From contig NZ_QJRY01000002.1 of the NCBI RefSeq assembly GCF_003205195.1, forward strand, positions 620,001 to 684,000: DNA of 64,000 nucleotides, written 5' to 3'. Under the pieces are notes generated by a model. It saw only the letters and a program-made list of their open reading frames with translations, was not told the origin of the DNA and made no database searches. This DNA comes from Peteryoungia wuzhouensis (GTDB taxonomy: Bacteria > Pseudomonadota > Alphaproteobacteria > Rhizobiales > Rhizobiaceae). The translations under genes were made by a program, and so were the position numbers. Numbering within the stretch: the first letter of the stretch is position 1; every line of letters starts with the position of its first letter. This document shows, piece by piece, positions 63,175 through 64,000 of this stretch.

Positions 63175-64000
63175 ATGGAGACGGACGGCAGCACCGACAG
63201 GCGACAAAGACGCGTGATCGTCGCCTATCAGGCGATGACGCTGGCTATCGCCTTTTTCGCCACGTTGTGGTCGGTGATCTTCGCGCTGCATGGCCACAAG
63301 CTGATGGCCCTCGCCGAGTTGTTTCCGGCCGTCGTCGCCATCCTCTGCTTTGCCCTCGTCACCGCCGGCAAACTCGACCTTTTCCTGCTGATCGCCCAGA
63401 TCTCCTTCCTGGTGTTCATCCTCGGCTTTTGCCTGCTCTTCGATGTGCCCGACCCGCATTATCCGCGCGTCTCGCATCTGTTTTTGCCCGTGCTGGCGAT
63501 GATGGGCTATATCAACCACCTGCGCCGGCCGACCTTTGCCCAGGCGTCCGTGATCGCCGCGAGCTTGGCGACCTTCGTCTTCCTGCACGCCTCCAACAGC
63601 GTCTCGCCCTTTGCCGATCCCATTCCGCAGGAGTTGCGGGCCGTCGGGGTCTGGGTCAATCCGGCGCTTGCCGCCATCCTGTTCACGGCCGCCATCTACG
63701 CCCTGCAGCGCCGCCTCTCCGCGCCGCGCGGCCTCGCCCGCGAACTGCTGGGCGCCATGCGCCGGGGCGAACTGTCTCTGGCCTATCAACCGCAGGTCGA
63801 CCGCGACGGTCGGGTGACCGGCGCCGAAGCGCTGCTGCGCTGGCAGCACCCGACGCGCGGCGCCGTATCGCCCGCAGAATTCGTGCCCCTGGCCGAGGAA
63901 ATGGGCATCATGCCGGTGCTTGGCGCCTGGGTGCTCGATGAGGCCGGTCGCACGCTTGCCCGCTGGCAGGCCGATCCGGCACTTGCCCGGCTCACCCTCT
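63175..64000 (+). CDS. membrane EAL-domain phosphodiesterase (partial)
   Basis: The frame is open to the window edge (275 codons visible). Residues 14-180 form a membrane domain of about five or six hydrophobic helices. The EAL domain starts near 192 (RRGELSLAYQPQV), with the catalytic EALLRW motif and the following PTRGAVSPAEFVPLAEEMG. The start at 63175 has GGAAG upstream. The remaining active-site residues lie beyond the window. It is likely a cyclic di-GMP phosphodiesterase. Confidence 0.9.
   Translation, partial: METDGSTDRRQRRVIVAYQAMTLAIAFFATLWSVIFALHGHKLMALAELFPAVVAILCFALVTAGKLDLFLLIAQISFLVFILGFCLLFDVPDPHYPRVSHLFLPVLAMMGYINHLRRPTFAQASVIAASLATFVFLHASNSVSPFADPIPQELRAVGVWVNPALAAILFTAAIYALQRRLSAPRGLARELLGAMRRGELSLAYQPQVDRDGRVTGAEALLRWQHPTRGAVSPAEFVPLAEEMGIMPVLGAWVLDEAGRTLARWQADPALARLTL

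Overview
The window looks like chromosomal DNA of a Rhizobiaceae alphaproteobacterium (Rhizobium/Agrobacterium type). It is GC-rich with dense, mostly short operons. It carries petABC, apt, trmL and hemF close together, a stand-alone ClpS of the rhizobial ClpS2 type, the carboxynorspermidine dehydrogenase/decarboxylase pair, and an avidin-family gene resembling rhizavidin. The genus is inferred from gene content; no rRNA or tRNA is visible to fix it.

Layout. 0-6.3 kb: TetR regulator with a triple operator facing a RidA protein; ClpS with an unknown partner gene; YchF; a Crp/Fnr regulator; a MaoC-MaoC-glutathione peroxidase operon; apt. 6.4-9.2 kb: cytochrome bc1 operon petA-petB-petC ending in a UUCG-loop terminator. 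9.5-16.6 kb: two paralogous ABC exporters around a pair of half-size DMT transporters and a chemotaxis receptor. 17-21.5 kb: trmL, an unusual hydrolase-like protein with a low-complexity tail, an orphan flagellin, hemF. 22-24.8 kb: DUF1059 and the DUF1285-NudL-cca operon. 25-31.8 kb: MoxR-DUF58-DUF4159-amidotransferase-like operon. 31.7-32.5 kb: a PIN-type toxin-antitoxin cassette sitting between two diverged copies of the last part of that operon's final gene. 32.4-38.4 kb: monooxygenase, quinone oxidoreductase/TetR pair with operator repeats, a GNAT pseudogene, GNAT, glutathionyl-hydroquinone reductase, Nudix and metallophosphoesterase. 38.4-43.2 kb: leuA with a hydrolase, BrnT/BrnA, BenE transporter coupled to a small membrane protein. 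43.3-53 kb: diguanylate cyclase, polyamine genes, a large autotransporter divergent from a GGDEF-EAL protein. 53-64 kb: acyltransferase, EamA/MocR pair, ClpP, a tandem HD/HD-GYP protein, the avidin locus, an Lrp/lysine-dehydrogenase pair, and an EAL protein running off the window.

Themes. Most of the window is housekeeping (respiration, translation quality control, haem, leucine, tRNA maturation). Over this lie several divergent regulator-target pairs with readable operators (TetR/RidA, TetR/quinone oxidoreductase, MocR/EamA, Lrp/LysDH), two toxin-antitoxin modules, and four cyclic-di-GMP proteins in the last 21 kb.

The most unusual observations are: (1) a secreted avidin-like gene followed on the same strand by a truncated second avidin (C-terminal half only), with interlocking palindromes between them; (2) the toxin-antitoxin cassette flanked by duplicated ends of a conserved gene; (3) the orphan flagellin; and (4) a protein with one degenerate and one intact HD-GYP unit in tandem.
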